The notes beneath the pieces were generated by a model that saw only the letters and a program-made list of their open reading frames with translations, searched no databases and was not told the origin of the DNA. Positions 48,983 through 60,600 of a stretch of 64,000 nucleotides of DNA are shown piece by piece. The DNA is from Myxococcales bacterium (GTDB lineage: Bacteria; Myxococcota_A; UBA9042; GCA-2863065), in contig JADMJS010000232.1 of the NCBI GenBank assembly GCA_018780435.1, forward strand, positions 1 to 64,000, given 5' to 3'. Made by a program: the position numbers and the translations under genes. The number at the start of each line of letters is the position of its first letter. The stretch's first letter is position 1.

Positions 48983-49498
48983 TCATCCACCGGTCGCCCG
49001 GACCACCTCGGAGATCGGCAGCCGCCGCCCATCACCACCATAGAGCCGATTGACGAGCGCGAGCTGCGCGTTCAGGACCTCGAGGTTGAGGACGGCCGCG
49101 GTCGGCGCCGTCCACGGGTCGATCCCGACGTCTTCATTGAGCGGGCAGATATCGCGGGACTCCGAGAGGGTATTCTCCTGACGGAATTTGACCGGGAGAC
49201 CATGGCTACGACAGATGAGTGGGCGTTCAGCGTAGATGCGGCAGCCGCCAGCGGCGTCGAGCATGGGACAACCCGTCGTGCCCGCGCTCGTTTCAGGCGG
49301 GCCGACGTCGCGAAGCGCCGCCCGTATCGCCGCGGCTTCGACGTCGAAGACGTGGATCTCGCGGCTGCAACACGCCGAACAGCCGCGGCGGCAGGCAAGC
49401 GCGACCGGGAGGGCGGCTTCGGCCTTCACGTGGAAGGCGTCGAGCGCGTCGCGGATCGCGCGATAGCGCGATAGCGCTTCTGCGACCCTCTCGGTCAA
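48983..49498 (-). CDS. YkgJ-like cysteine-cluster protein
   Basis: CRRGCSACCSREIHVFDVEAAAI...GCRIYAERPLICRSHG. Confidence 0.82.
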   Translation of the reverse strand: MTERVAEALSRYRAIRDALDAFHVKAEAALPVALACRRGCSACCSREIHVFDVEAAAIRAALRDVGPPETSAGTTGCPMLDAAGGCRIYAERPLICRSHGLPVKFRQENTLSESRDICPLNEDVGIDPWTAPTAAVLNLEVLNAQLALVNRLYGGDGRRLPISEVVRATGG

Positions 49499-50301
49499 TT
49501 CAGGACGCGAAGGCGGAGGTGGCGTTCGAGGGTGACGAGGTCGAGCTCGTAGAGCCCATCGATGATCGCGGTTCGGAGGGAGCCGGGCCCATCGGCGGTC
49601 TCTGCGGCGAGCTCGCCGACGACCCCGAGGACGCCGATGGCGTGAGCCGTCGCGAGGAGGGGATCGTCACTGACCGCCACAAAGGCCGCGATGAGAGCCG
49701 AGAGCGAGCAACCGAGCGCCGTGACGCGCGTCATGAGGAGGTCGCCGTTGTCGACCTCGATGAACTGTTCGCCGTCGGTGATGCGGTCGGTCACGCCCGT
49801 CACCGCGACAACGCAGCCGAACTCGCGGGCGAGGGTGCACGCGGCGTCGATAGCGACGGCGGAGTCGTCCGAGGTCTCCACGCCACGCGTCGGCGTGCTG
49901 CTGAGGCCGGCGATGGCGAGGATCTCGCTGGCGTTTCCACGCAGGACTGCCGGGCGCAGGGCCAGGAGCTCCCGCGCGACGGCCGTCCGGTACGGCGTGG
50001 CCCCCGCCCCAACGGGATCGAGCACCGCGGGGATTCCACGCGCCTTGGCCCGAATGAGCGACGCTCTCATCGCGTCTACGGTCCCGGGAGCCGGGGTTCC
50101 GATGTTCAGGACCACGGCGCTCGCGAGATCGACCACGTCTTCTACTTCTTCGATGGCGTGCGCCATCATCGGGGAGGCCCCGACCGCCAGGAGCAAGTTG
50201 GCGGAGAGATCCATCGCGACGTAGTTCGTGATGTTGTGAACGAGGGGAGCGCGGGTTCGAACCGCTTCCAAAGTCTCGTACGCGAGTCGGGCCTGTTGCA
50301 T
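49495..50301 (-). CDS. thiM: Hydroxyethylthiazole kinase
   Basis: LVHNITNYVAMDLSANLLLAVGASPMMAHA, VLDPVGAGATPYRT, LRGNASEILAIAG. Confidence 0.92.
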   Translation of the reverse strand: MQQARLAYETLEAVRTRAPLVHNITNYVAMDLSANLLLAVGASPMMAHAIEEVEDVVDLASAVVLNIGTPAPGTVDAMRASLIRAKARGIPAVLDPVGAGATPYRTAVARELLALRPAVLRGNASEILAIAGLSSTPTRGVETSDDSAVAIDAACTLAREFGCVVAVTGVTDRITDGEQFIEVDNGDLLMTRVTALGCSLSALIAAFVAVSDDPLLATAHAIGVLGVVGELAAETADGPGSLRTAIIDGLYELDLVTLERHLRLRVLN

Positions 50302-50336
50302 GCGGGCCTCTTACCGCAGTGGCACCACAGGAGCAA

Positions 50337-51029
50337 TCAGACGCCGCTGCGTTTGACTGGTTTCAGAACCCGGCAGAGCGCGTCACCGAGCAGTGCTGGG
50401 TCGACGCCTCGGACGCCAAAGACGTGGTCCCACGTGCGTTCGAAACAATGCGCCGCATCGGGGACGTCACGCGCGATCCCCAAGGCGCGCTCCCAGAAGG
50501 CCCGTCCTCGCTGCAGGATGAGGTCGCGACGAACGATGAACTGCCCGCCGCCGTAGAAGCGAAACCACGCGGGGAGGTCGGTCCCGAAGAGGAGGGCCCA
50601 GAACTCGTCCACGGCGAGCTCCTTGCGTTCCGGGTTCTTCGACCAAGGCACGTAGAGGCGCCGGCCGCGTGGGTCGTCGGTGTCGATGAGGAAGCCGAGC
50701 CACCGGAAGCCCGACTCCGGGACGACGTCCGCGGGAGCCGACACCAGTGCGCGCAAGGTCGGATGGAGGTCGCTGCAGTGGTCGAAGGGCCGCCCCTGGA
50801 CGAAGACGGTGTGCTCGTCGAGGTCGTCCCAGCGGGTGAGGATGTGGTGCAGGTAGGTGTGCGCCTCGCGGCCGACGTTCTCGAGGCGCTCGTGCCGCGC
50901 CGGTCCGACGGTGCCCGGAGTGACGGGCTCCTCGCCTTTGTCGTAGAGCGCGAGCCGGAGCGACGTCGGGACGTTACGAAGCCAGCCCACGTCTTCCCGG
51001 TAGCGCGCGACCACGAGGCCGACCGTCAC
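50337..51029 (-). CDS. DUF3431-like protein
   Basis: VVARYREDVGWL...LENVGREAHTYLHHILTRWDDLDEHTVFVQGRPFDH. Confidence 0.75.
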   Translation of the reverse strand: MTVGLVVARYREDVGWLRNVPTSLRLALYDKGEEPVTPGTVGPARHERLENVGREAHTYLHHILTRWDDLDEHTVFVQGRPFDHCSDLHPTLRALVSAPADVVPESGFRWLGFLIDTDDPRGRRLYVPWSKNPERKELAVDEFWALLFGTDLPAWFRFYGGGQFIVRRDLILQRGRAFWERALGIARDVPDAAHCFERTWDHVFGVRGVDPALLGDALCRVLKPVKRSGV

Positions 51030-52237
51030 GAGCGCTCGTCCCCTCTGCGGTGCGAGGATGGCGCCCCGCTCGCAGACGTAGCCTGCAACGTCAGGCCGAG
51101 CTCATCGGAGAGCGAGAGCGCCTGCGCTGTGACCTGGTCCATGTTGTAGTTCACGTAGCTGCCGATGCGACCGAGCACCGTGAGGGTGGGCTCGGCGTCG
51201 GCGAGCGCCCGATAACGGGCGTACGCGGCGCGCGCGTCGGGCGTCGGCATCGCGTAGTAGGGCACTTTGCCTGGGCACCAATCTTCCGGGAACTCCGTGA
51301 CGACGGTCGTCCCGGACGTGCGCCGGTGCGGGAGCGCGTGCTTGAACTCGAGGCGGCGGGTGTAGTCGCCGTCGTTCGGGTAGTTCACCTGCATCTCGGG
51401 TAGCAGGAACTCGACCGGCGCCGTGGTGGTCTCCCAGCGCACGCTCCGATACTCGAGCGGCCCGAGGGCGTAGCCGTAGAGCTCGTCGAGGGCGCCGGTG
51501 TAGACGACGTGGCGGAAGGGGACGGGCGCCCTCTCGAGCGCGTCCGTGAGGTCAGTCTCGAGCCGCACGTCGATGAGCGGGTGGGCCAGGAGCCGCTCGA
51601 AGAGGGCCGTGTAGCCGTCCGAAGGCACGGCCTGAAAACGCTCGACGAGGTAGCGGCGATCCCGAGTCGTGCGCACGGGGATACGCCCGCAGACCGACAC
51701 ATGGAGCTCGGATGCGGGCTTTCCCCAGTGTTTGCGAGTATATCCGGCATAGAAGAGGTCATAGAGGCGGCGGCCGACCTGGCTCAAGACCAGCTCTTCG
51801 GAGTTCTGGGGGTCGGGAAAGTCCTCCCGCCACGCCGCCAGCGTTTCCGCCATCGACTCGGGCGTCGCCGGCTCGCCGGTCAGCGCCTCGAAGGTGTCGA
51901 GGTTCACGGGGAAAGGCAGGACGCGGCCCTCCACCATGGCGGCAGCGCGGTACTCACATGGCGTCCACTCGGTGAACTGCGAGAGGTAGTCCTTCACCCG
52001 GTCTGAGTTGGTCCGGAAGTAGTGGGGGCCGTAGCTGTGGACGAAGTTACCCCACTCGTCTTGGCGGTCGTGGGCCATGCCGCCGAGGTGGGGGCGCCGG
52101 TCGATGACGAGCGACGGGACGCCATACGCCGTCGCCAGGCGCTCGGCCATGACGGCGCCGCCGAAGCCAGCGCCGACCACGAGGACCGGGCCGCTGCTGG
52201 CGGGGTCGACCTGGGCTCTTCGCCACGGGCGCATCAC
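51026..52237 (-). CDS. glf: UDP-galactopyranose mutase
   Basis: VVGAGFGGAVMAERLA, VIDRRPHLGGMAHD, HSYGPHYFRTNSDRVKDYL, YAGYTRKHWGKPASEL. Confidence 0.9.
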   Translation of the reverse strand: MMRPWRRAQVDPASSGPVLVVGAGFGGAVMAERLATAYGVPSLVIDRRPHLGGMAHDRQDEWGNFVHSYGPHYFRTNSDRVKDYLSQFTEWTPCEYRAAAMVEGRVLPFPVNLDTFEALTGEPATPESMAETLAAWREDFPDPQNSEELVLSQVGRRLYDLFYAGYTRKHWGKPASELHVSVCGRIPVRTTRDRRYLVERFQAVPSDGYTALFERLLAHPLIDVRLETDLTDALERAPVPFRHVVYTGALDELYGYALGPLEYRSVRWETTTAPVEFLLPEMQVNYPNDGDYTRRLEFKHALPHRRTSGTTVVTEFPEDWCPGKVPYYAMPTPDARAAYARYRALADAEPTLTVLGRIGSYVNYNMDQVTAQALSLSDELGLTLQATSASGAPSSHRRGDERS

Positions 52238-54285
52238 TTCTGGGGGGCGGCGATCGTCTTGTAAGCCGGTAGGTAGTAGTCGCGGGTGTAGTCGCCGATC
52301 ATACGCTCGGCGCTGAAGGCCAGCGTGACGGTCTCCATCGAGCGGCGCACGCGGGAGAGCCAGCCATCGCCGCGGCCGGGCTGTTCGCCACCGTAGAAGG
52401 TCGGGATCACCTCCTTCTCAAGGACGTCGAGCATCGAGTGGAGGTCTTTGGCGTCCTGGGTGGCCGCGTCGACCTCACCGACATCGGCGCCGATGACCCA
52501 GCCGTTGTGACCGTCGTAGGACTCGGGCCACCAGCCGTCGGGGACCGAGACGTTCAGGCAGCCGTTCATGCCGGCCTTCTGGCCCGAGGTGCCGCTCGCT
52601 TCGAGGGGGCGACGCGGCGTGTTGAGCCAGATGTCGCAGCCTTGGACGAGCAGGCGGCCCATCTCCATGTCGTAGTCGGGCACGAAGTGGACGCGGCCGC
52701 CGAAGCGAGGGTCGCGGACGGCTTCGATGACGAGCCGGATGAGCTCCTGGCCGTTCTTGTCTGCGGGGTGCGCTTTGCCGGCGTAGAGGATCTGCATGGG
52801 GCGCGCGGAGTCGGTGAGGAGCTTCGCGAGACGCTCGACCGCGCCGAGGAGCAGCGTGGCGCGTTTGTAGGGCGCAAAGCGGCGGGCGAAGCCGATCGTG
52901 AGGCACTCGTCGCCGAGGAGATCGGGGTTGCCGGTGCGGTTCTGGGCCGGCATCGCGAGCAGGCGCTCGCGGACGTGGCGGACGAGGCGACGACGGAGCT
53001 GGAGTCGGACGGCGCCGACCTCAGCCAGGCTGGAGTTGCTCGTGAGCGCGACGACTTGCGGCGCGACCCAAGTCGGCACGTGGACACCGTTCGTGACGTG
53101 GCCGATGGGGCGGTGCCACATCTCGCGCGAGACGCGGCCGTGGATGGCGCTGACGCCGTTGCAGCGGCCGGTGAGTTCGAGGGCGAGCACAGTCATGCAC
53201 ACCGATCCCGGGCTCGTGCCCGACTCGAAACCGTGGCGCTGGACGAAGTCCACGAACTCGGATTCGCCTCCGAAGGCCGCGGTGAGGTGCTCGGACGCCA
53301 GCACGGCGTCGAAGCGGTCGTGGCCGGCCGGGACCGGGGTGTGGGTCGTGAAGACCGACCGAGCGCGGACGCTCGCGACCGCCGCGGCGCGATCTTTGCT
53401 GCGGACCTCTTCGAGGCGCACGGCTTCGGCGAGTGCGAAGGCGCAGTGGCCTTCGTTCAGGTGAAGGACCCGGTCGCCGAGCCCGAGGCGCTGCAAGAGT
53501 CGAATGCCGCCGATGCCGAGCAGGATCTCCTGGCGGATACGGACCGTCGGGTCCCCGCCATAGAGGCGCCGACAGAGTGCGCGCAGCGCCGGATCGGTGT
53601 TGCGCTCGTTGTCCGTGTCGAGGAGGTACAGGCGCGTGCGACCGACTCGGAGCTCGTAGACGTCCGCGTGGACCGCTCCGCCCGGCATGCCGACGACGAC
53701 ACCTTCGGGCAGCTTGCGCATGGGTTGGTCGGCCCGATCGATGGCCGCGATGTCGGCGACTTGGCGCCCTTGGGCGTCGAGGCCCTGTGCGAGGTAGCCC
53801 TCCGGATAGAAGAGCCCGAACGCGACGCAGTCGACGCCCGCGTCGGAGCAGGCCTTCAGGTGGTCTCCCGCGAGGATCCCGAGTCCGCCCGCGTAGATGG
53901 GCAGCGTCTCGTGGATGCCGAACTCGAAGCAGAAGTACGCGACCTTGGGCGCCGTCTCGGCGAAGGGGCGGTCGAGCTCCGTGCGGAGCGCGAGCGACTC
54001 CACGACCACCGCGCTCTCGAGCTCCGCCTTGCGGAAGGCGTCGACGGCGCCGCCTTCACCGACGCGGCGCAACCACGCCCAGGGGCTGTTGCGAGCGGCG
54101 TGCATGCCGGCGGGATCGGCCTTCACGAAGAGCTGCCGGGTCGGTGTGTGCCACGACCACCGGTAGTTGCCAGCGAGGGATCGGATGCACGTCAAAAGCT
54201 CCGCGTCAGTCACTACGGTCCTCGCTTCAGGGTGGCCCCGCAGGGCCTCGGGTGTTCGAATGTCGTGCCGGAGCATGTCGCCCAT
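52234..54285 (-). CDS. glgP: Alpha-glucan (maltodextrin) phosphorylase, short GlgP type
   Basis: VAYFCFEFGIHETLPIYAGGLGILAGDHLKACSD, FTTHTPVPAGHDRF, GHVTNGVHVPTWV, FVPDYDMEMGRLLVQGCDIWLNTPRRPLEASGTSGQKAGMNGCLNVSVPDGWW; start taken as MGDMLRHD. Confidence 0.92.
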   Translation of the reverse strand: MGDMLRHDIRTPEALRGHPEARTVVTDAELLTCIRSLAGNYRWSWHTPTRQLFVKADPAGMHAARNSPWAWLRRVGEGGAVDAFRKAELESAVVVESLALRTELDRPFAETAPKVAYFCFEFGIHETLPIYAGGLGILAGDHLKACSDAGVDCVAFGLFYPEGYLAQGLDAQGRQVADIAAIDRADQPMRKLPEGVVVGMPGGAVHADVYELRVGRTRLYLLDTDNERNTDPALRALCRRLYGGDPTVRIRQEILLGIGGIRLLQRLGLGDRVLHLNEGHCAFALAEAVRLEEVRSKDRAAAVASVRARSVFTTHTPVPAGHDRFDAVLASEHLTAAFGGESEFVDFVQRHGFESGTSPGSVCMTVLALELTGRCNGVSAIHGRVSREMWHRPIGHVTNGVHVPTWVAPQVVALTSNSSLAEVGAVRLQLRRRLVRHVRERLLAMPAQNRTGNPDLLGDECLTIGFARRFAPYKRATLLLGAVERLAKLLTDSARPMQILYAGKAHPADKNGQELIRLVIEAVRDPRFGGRVHFVPDYDMEMGRLLVQGCDIWLNTPRRPLEASGTSGQKAGMNGCLNVSVPDGWWPESYDGHNGWVIGADVGEVDAATQDAKDLHSMLDVLEKEVIPTFYGGEQPGRGDGWLSRVRRSMETVTLAFSAERMIGDYTRDYYLPAYKTIAAPQK

Positions 54286-54376
54286 TCGGCCGAGCGTGCG
54301 ACCTCGGGCGAGGGATGGCCCCACGCCCAGAAATGCGCGCCGTCTCATAGCCCGAAGTGGTGCCGTTGTCGACAAA

Positions 54377-54533
54377 GGGCTCGGTCGGAAATGAGTGGGA
54401 GATTTGACCGCGCCGCGCCCCGCCCGGCCCCTTCCAAGTCCGAAGACATACTCCCCGTATTTCGAGGATTTGGGAGGGGCCGGGCGGGGATGCGGCGCGA
54501 GGCAAATCGAATCACTTATTTTCGACCGAGCCC
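54377..54533. repeat. ~157-bp imperfect palindrome (two ~75-bp arms, 5-nt loop)
   Basis: Left arm GGGCTCGGTCGGAAATGAGTG...CCGCCCGGCCCCTTCCAA...ATAC and the reverse complement of the right arm GGGCTCGGTCGAAAATAAGTG...CCGCCCGGCCCCTCCCAA...ATAC; loop TCCCC. Confidence 0.85.
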
Positions 54534-54652
54534 ATAGGCAGACCAAGTCGCGTCCACTGGACCAATCGACCCCAGGCCGGAATAGGAAGGGCTGGCACAC
54601 TTCCTGCTCGGGCGGCGTTCTCAGCCCCCTTTAGGCCCCTTGGAGCACGGAT

Positions 54653-57600
54653 ATGTTGTTGGACGTGATTTGGAAGACCTCGCTCACCTGCCTCCTCGTG
54701 ACGTCCATGAGCTGCACCGACGGCGTGGTCCCGATCGCCGCGGACACCAAAGACCACGTGGATGTCGAGTCTGACTCGGCGAACGGCGATGTCGCGGTGA
54801 CGGATGTGGCGCCCGACGCACCGGGTCCGGGCGCTGACATCGTGCTGACCGACGCCGCCGACGTGGCCGACGACGTGCCCGCTCCCGACACGCTGCCAGC
54901 CGATTCGGGTCCGGACACTGTCGCGACAGACGCGGATGTCTCAAACACCGACCTGCCGGACACCGAGCCGGAGGACGTGGAGACGCCGGACACCGACCTG
55001 CCGGACACCGACTCTCAGGAGGTGGAGACGCCGGACACCGAGCCGGCGGACACCGAGCCAAAAGACGTGGAGACGCCGGACACCGACTCGCCGGACACCG
55101 ACTCGCCGGACGCCGACCCGCCGGACACCGGAAAACAGGACGCGGAGACGCCGGACACCAGCGTCGTCGACCCGGGCGATTCGGACGACGCCGAGGCGCC
55201 CACGCCTTGCGACCCAAACCCGTGCTCAAACGGTGGCGTCTGCGTCGCGGTCGCTGGCGACGCCACGTGCGAGTGCAAGCCGGGGTTCATCGGCCTCACC
55301 TGCGCAGTCTATGACTGCGACTCCCTCGGATGCGACGACGGGATGCCGTGTACGACCGACACGTGCAGCCCGGAGTCGGGTTGCAGTCATCTCCTCGATT
55401 GCGACGACGGCGACGCCTGCACGGCCGATATGTGTTTCCCCGCGTTCGGCTGCCAGCACTTCTCGACCGTCTCATGTACGGACGGCGACGACTGTACGTC
55501 GGACACCTGCGATTCCGCGACGGGTGACTGTATCCACGGCCCCCGCGTCGTGACCACAACGAACGGCAGCCGCTACCTCGCGTGCTCGATGCCCTTGACC
55601 TGGGACGCGGCAAGGGAGGTGTGCCGCGCCGAGGGGATGAACCTCGTGACCGTCGGTGGCGAGGCCGAGCAGGCGGTCGTGCGGGACCTCCTCGACCAAG
55701 CGGGGCTCGTCCGCGCGTGGCTCGGGGCCACGGACGCGGCGTCGGAGGGCAGCTTCGTTTGGAGCGACGGTGCGAGTGACTTCGCCGCCTTCTGCGATGG
55801 CGAGCCGGGCGCCGACGATTGTGTCCTCGCCGGGGCGTGCGACGACGCGGGCTGGGCGACGGCGGACTGCGCCGCCGCGCACCCCGTCATCTGCGAGAAC
55901 GACTGCGACGACGCCGACGCCTGCACGACCGACGCGCGCGATGCGGACACGTGTACCCACACCGCCGTCGCTTGTGACGATGACAGCCCGTGCACGACGG
56001 ATGGATGCGACCCCGCCTCGGGCTGCACCACCACGCCGGCCGAGTCGGCCTGCGACGACCACGACGCGTGTACGGTCGACGCGTGTTTCTCCGAGCGCAC
56101 GTGCGGATCAGCGGAGGAGCACGGCGGCGGCCAACTCACCCTGAACTGCGCGACGGGCGTCATCACCGACGTGGGCTTCGCGTCCTATGGCACACCGACC
56201 GGTGAGTGCGGCGACCTCGTCGCGAGCGCGTGCCACAGCGACGCGTCGGACTATGTCCTCGAGAGCTGCCTCGGCAAATCGGCGTGCACGCTCCCGGTGT
56301 CGAACGACGTCTTCGGCGATCCGTGCCCGGGGACGCAGAAGCACCTCACGGTCGAGTTCCATTGTGGGGGTTGCACGCACGAGGCCGCCGATGCGCCCGG
56401 CGTGCCGTGCCCTGCATGCGACGAGGGCTACGTCGACCGCGATTTGGACGGCGTGTGCGAGGCCGACCTGCCCTGCCCCGCTCCGGACGCCGATGTGGAT
56501 GCGAACGGCGTCTGCGATGACGAGGAGGTCTGCGCCGCGATCGCGTCGCTCGCGCTCACCGCAGGTGCGGTGGGCGAGGCGATCGAGGCGTCCATCGGCG
56601 CCGTGGACGCGCAGGTGCTCGCGGCGTCCGGTATCTCGTGGTCGTGGCTCGAGGACGACGTCCTGTCAGCGATCACCAGTCCATTGATACCGGCGGGGAC
56701 AACCACGGCCGAAACGACGTGGACGCTGGTCGTGTCGGCGCCGACGAGCGACGGCGGGACGTGTAGCGCGAGCGCCTATGCCGACTTTCACACGGGCCGC
56801 CCGCAGTGCCGATCCGTGGCGCTCGCACCGGACGGTCCGACCGCGACCGACGCGCTCACCTGCACCTGCCAGGACTACTGGGACTTCGACGGCGATCCGG
56901 AGGAAGGCTCCTACTGCACGTTCCTCCGCGACGGCGACGTCATCCCGAGCGACGGCTGCACACTGCCGGCGTTCAACGCCGTTCGGGGCGACACGGTGGA
57001 GTGTCGCTATCACGCCGCCGACGCGGACGGCGTGGGCGAGCCCGGCATTGACGCCGTCGTGTTCGAGAACGAGGCGCCCATCATGCCCCTCCTCGCGCTC
57101 ACCGCGGTCACTGGCGGCCTCCCAGTGACTGGCTCGACCGGGACGCTCCGCTGCTCGGCGGTGTCGCCGACTGCCGACTTGGACGGCGACGCGGTCTCCT
57201 TCTCTGAGTGGACCTGGTCCATCAACGACGCGCCTGCCGCCGCCACGATCGGCGGGGCCGCGTCGACCCTCTCCCTCACGTCGCTCTACGCCCAATCGGG
57301 GCTGGGCCGCGGTCCCCGTCAAGGGGATCGAATCGGGTGTCGCAGCTCGCTCACCGATGGGACCGACGTCACGACCGCCACCGCCCAGGTGACCGTCGGG
57401 AACGCGCCGCCGACGCTGACGGGTCCGACGATCGCGGACGTGCCGCTCGGGGGGACCTTCACCTGCGACTACGGGATCGCGGACGCGGACGCGGACGCCG
57501 TGGGCGTCTCCGTGACGTGGACCATCACCGACGTGCTGGGGACGGCGACCTACCTCAGCGACATCGGCATCACCCTGCTGAACGACCTCTTCCCCACCAC

Positions 57601-60600
57601 CAGCACCGTCACCTGCACGGTGACCGCAGGCGATGGGACCTCCACGGTGTCCGCCACCTCGGCGCCCGCCGCCACAGCGGTAACGGGACTCTTCTCACCG
57701 AACGAGTCGCCGACCCTCTCCCACGAGGGCAGCGATGGCCCCACCGCCGGCGACACGCTCTCGTGCGAGCTCATCGGCGCCATCGATCCGGCGACCGGAG
57801 CACCTCCTTCCCTGCATTACCAATGGTCGGTCAATGGGCTCCTCGTGGCTGAGTCCGACCACGCCGGCGTCCCTGCGACGCTCTCGGGCGCGTTTCAGAA
57901 GGGGGACCTCGTGACCTGTACGGTCACCCACGCCGGCCTGGAGTCCGCGCGTTCGGCGGAAGTGACGATCGTGAACCACGTCCCGTCCTGCTCGGTGACC
58001 ATCGTCCCGACCTATCCCGGTGCTGACGACACCTCCGTTTGCTTTTGCAGCAATGTCCTCGACGAGGATGACGACTTCGCCAGCCGCTCGTGCAGTTGGA
58101 CGTCCTACTACGGCGGCAACGTCCTCAAGACGGGATCATGTTCGCTCTCCGGCGCTCAGAGTCCGAACGGCGGCGCGGTGTGGTGCGAGATCACGCTCAC
58201 CGACATCGACGGCGCCACCAGCACCTCCCGAAACCTGGTCGGAATCGACGGTGCCGTCGATTCGGTCACGTGGTCGTCCCCGAATGTCGTCGTGACCCCG
58301 GGCGACGTGTCCATCGACCAGCTCGACACCCCACTCGTCTGCAGTTGGGACCCAACGGCCCTGAACCCCGACGGGAAGTCGGTCTATTATTACGTATCGT
58401 GGTTTGTATCCAATCACCACGGAATCATACAGACAAACGCGACTTCCTCCGCCACCACCACGCTTCGCGAGCTCGGCGTGAAGTTCGGCGGGACCACGTA
58501 TGGGTGCATCGTCAAGGCGCATACGGGCGGCATCGACTTCCTCTACGGTGACGAGGGTGTCGCCTCACCGGCCTACTCGGTCCACGACTCGGCGGCGATG
58601 TTCGACGCGCTCGCCAAGTCCCATGACGCCGTCGTCCCGATGGGGGACACCTTCGAGTGTGTCGCGTCGCTCTCGGCCGCGAGCGACGGCGGACCGCTCA
58701 CGGTGCTGCTCCAGGGGTCTACGGACGGCGAAAGCTGGTTCGATCTCGCCTCCGCCAGCACGACCACCGGCAAGACGACGGCGTCGCAGGTCGTCACGGA
58801 GTCCACGCCGCGCTCGCTGCGCTGCCGCGCGATGCTCGAGATTGGCGGCACTCAGTATGAACGCGAGACGACGGACGTGGTCACTGTGGCGCCGCCGCTC
58901 GACGTCGGTGAGGGGACGCGCGTCGTCCCGTCGGTCTCCACCCCCTGCGACCCCCGCGCGGTCATCATTCCGGTCACCGATCCAGACGCCGAGACGGGCG
59001 CCGCGCTCGCGGTGACCGCGACCGTGACGTGGCTCGTGGACGGCCTCGCGGTCGGCACCGAGTCCATGACGTTCACGGGTCTCACGGCGGGCTGGAACAC
59101 GCTCGTCGTCCCGATGAACGCAGCGGGAGCCGGGAGCGGCCAGACGGTCAGCGCCGAGGTCCTCGTGGAACGGGGCGGCTATTCGGTCGCAGTGGCGGCC
59201 GCGTCGGCGCTCGTCAGCGGACAGGGTCCGACGACGACGGCCGCACTCGACACGACGACGGCGCGCGTGGGTGAGGTCCTGACCTGCACGGCGACGGCGA
59301 CCGGCTCGTGCGGGGAATTGGCGGCGACCCTGCGCTATCGCTGGCGCATCGACGGCGTGGTCGTAGAGGGTGACGACGCGACTTTCGACACGGCCGGGCT
59401 CCACGGCGGCATGTCGGTGACCTGTGGCGTCGCCGCGGGCGATGTCGACGCCGGCTTCGGAGCCGAAGCGCTCTCGCAGCCCGCCATCCTGACGCCCTCG
59501 TCATGGACGCTCTCCGGCGGTACGGCGAGCGGGTATGCGGGGATGTCCGTCTCGATCATCGGCGACATCGACGGCGACGGGTATCCCGAGCTGGCCGTCG
59601 GCGCCCCGAACACCACCGTCGACGGCAAGGTCAGCACCGGCCGCCTCTACCTCGCGTGGGGGAGCCCCGCCGGCGGGGCCTTGGCGCTCGACGACCTGGG
59701 TACGGATGTCGCGCGCGGCGCGATCCTCGAAGGCGACAGCGGCGGCTGGACCGCCTACAGCACCATCTGCCGGCCGAAATCGCCGAACATCATCGTGTCC
59801 TGCAACCCGGGCAAGGCGGGCTTCACACCGGCCGGCTCGACGAGTGGCCCTCTCGGCGATGGTTTCGGGACGACCATCGTCGCGCCGGGTGACGTCGATG
59901 ACGACGGCGTGCCCGATCTCATCGTCTCCGCCCCCTACGCGCTCGCACACGGCGGTTACCTCGCCGGTCGCACCTATGTGCTCTCGGGCGCGGGCATCGA
60001 TGAAGGGACCATCGACACGGTCGGGGCCGTCCTCGCCGGTGGCGCGAACGCGTCGTTCGAAGGCGAGAGAGGCACCCAACCGTCGGAGCTCTATACGTTG
60101 AGCGGCGTGAACTACGGCTACGACGGCCACAACGCCGGCTTCGCGCTAGCGACGGGTGACTGGGACGGCGACGGCGTGAACGACCTCGCCATCGGCGCCC
60201 CGAACGCGGACCCGGACGGCAGCAACAGCGGACGCATCTACCAGATCCCGCTCGGAGACGGTCTCGATGGCGTGGCCGGCTGGCTCGGGCGCTACACGCA
60301 GCCCGTGAGCGCCGCCGCCGATGGCGATGACGCGGCGCCACCGGGCCGCGTCCTGAATGGCAAGACCGACGAGAGCTTCCTCCACAATCGCGTAGGAGGC
60401 CGCGTCACGGCGGTGGGCGACATCAACGATGACGGCTTCGACGAGCTCCTCATCGGCCACCTCGGGTGGACCAACGCGGTGTGGCTGGTGCCGGGGAGCG
60501 CGTCCTTTGCGGCGCTCGTGGACGCGGAGCCGGTGCGGTTGGCACTCGATGGAGCCGCGGGCGACGAGGCCTGGGAGTACGATGCGGGACCATGGGGGCT

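Noticed and set aside
47911-49053. Alternative 380-aa plus ORF overlapping the DUF1295 gene
   Set aside because: Different frame, Arg-rich; the 47927-48964 frame has the TM pattern and the SRHPNYFGE motif.
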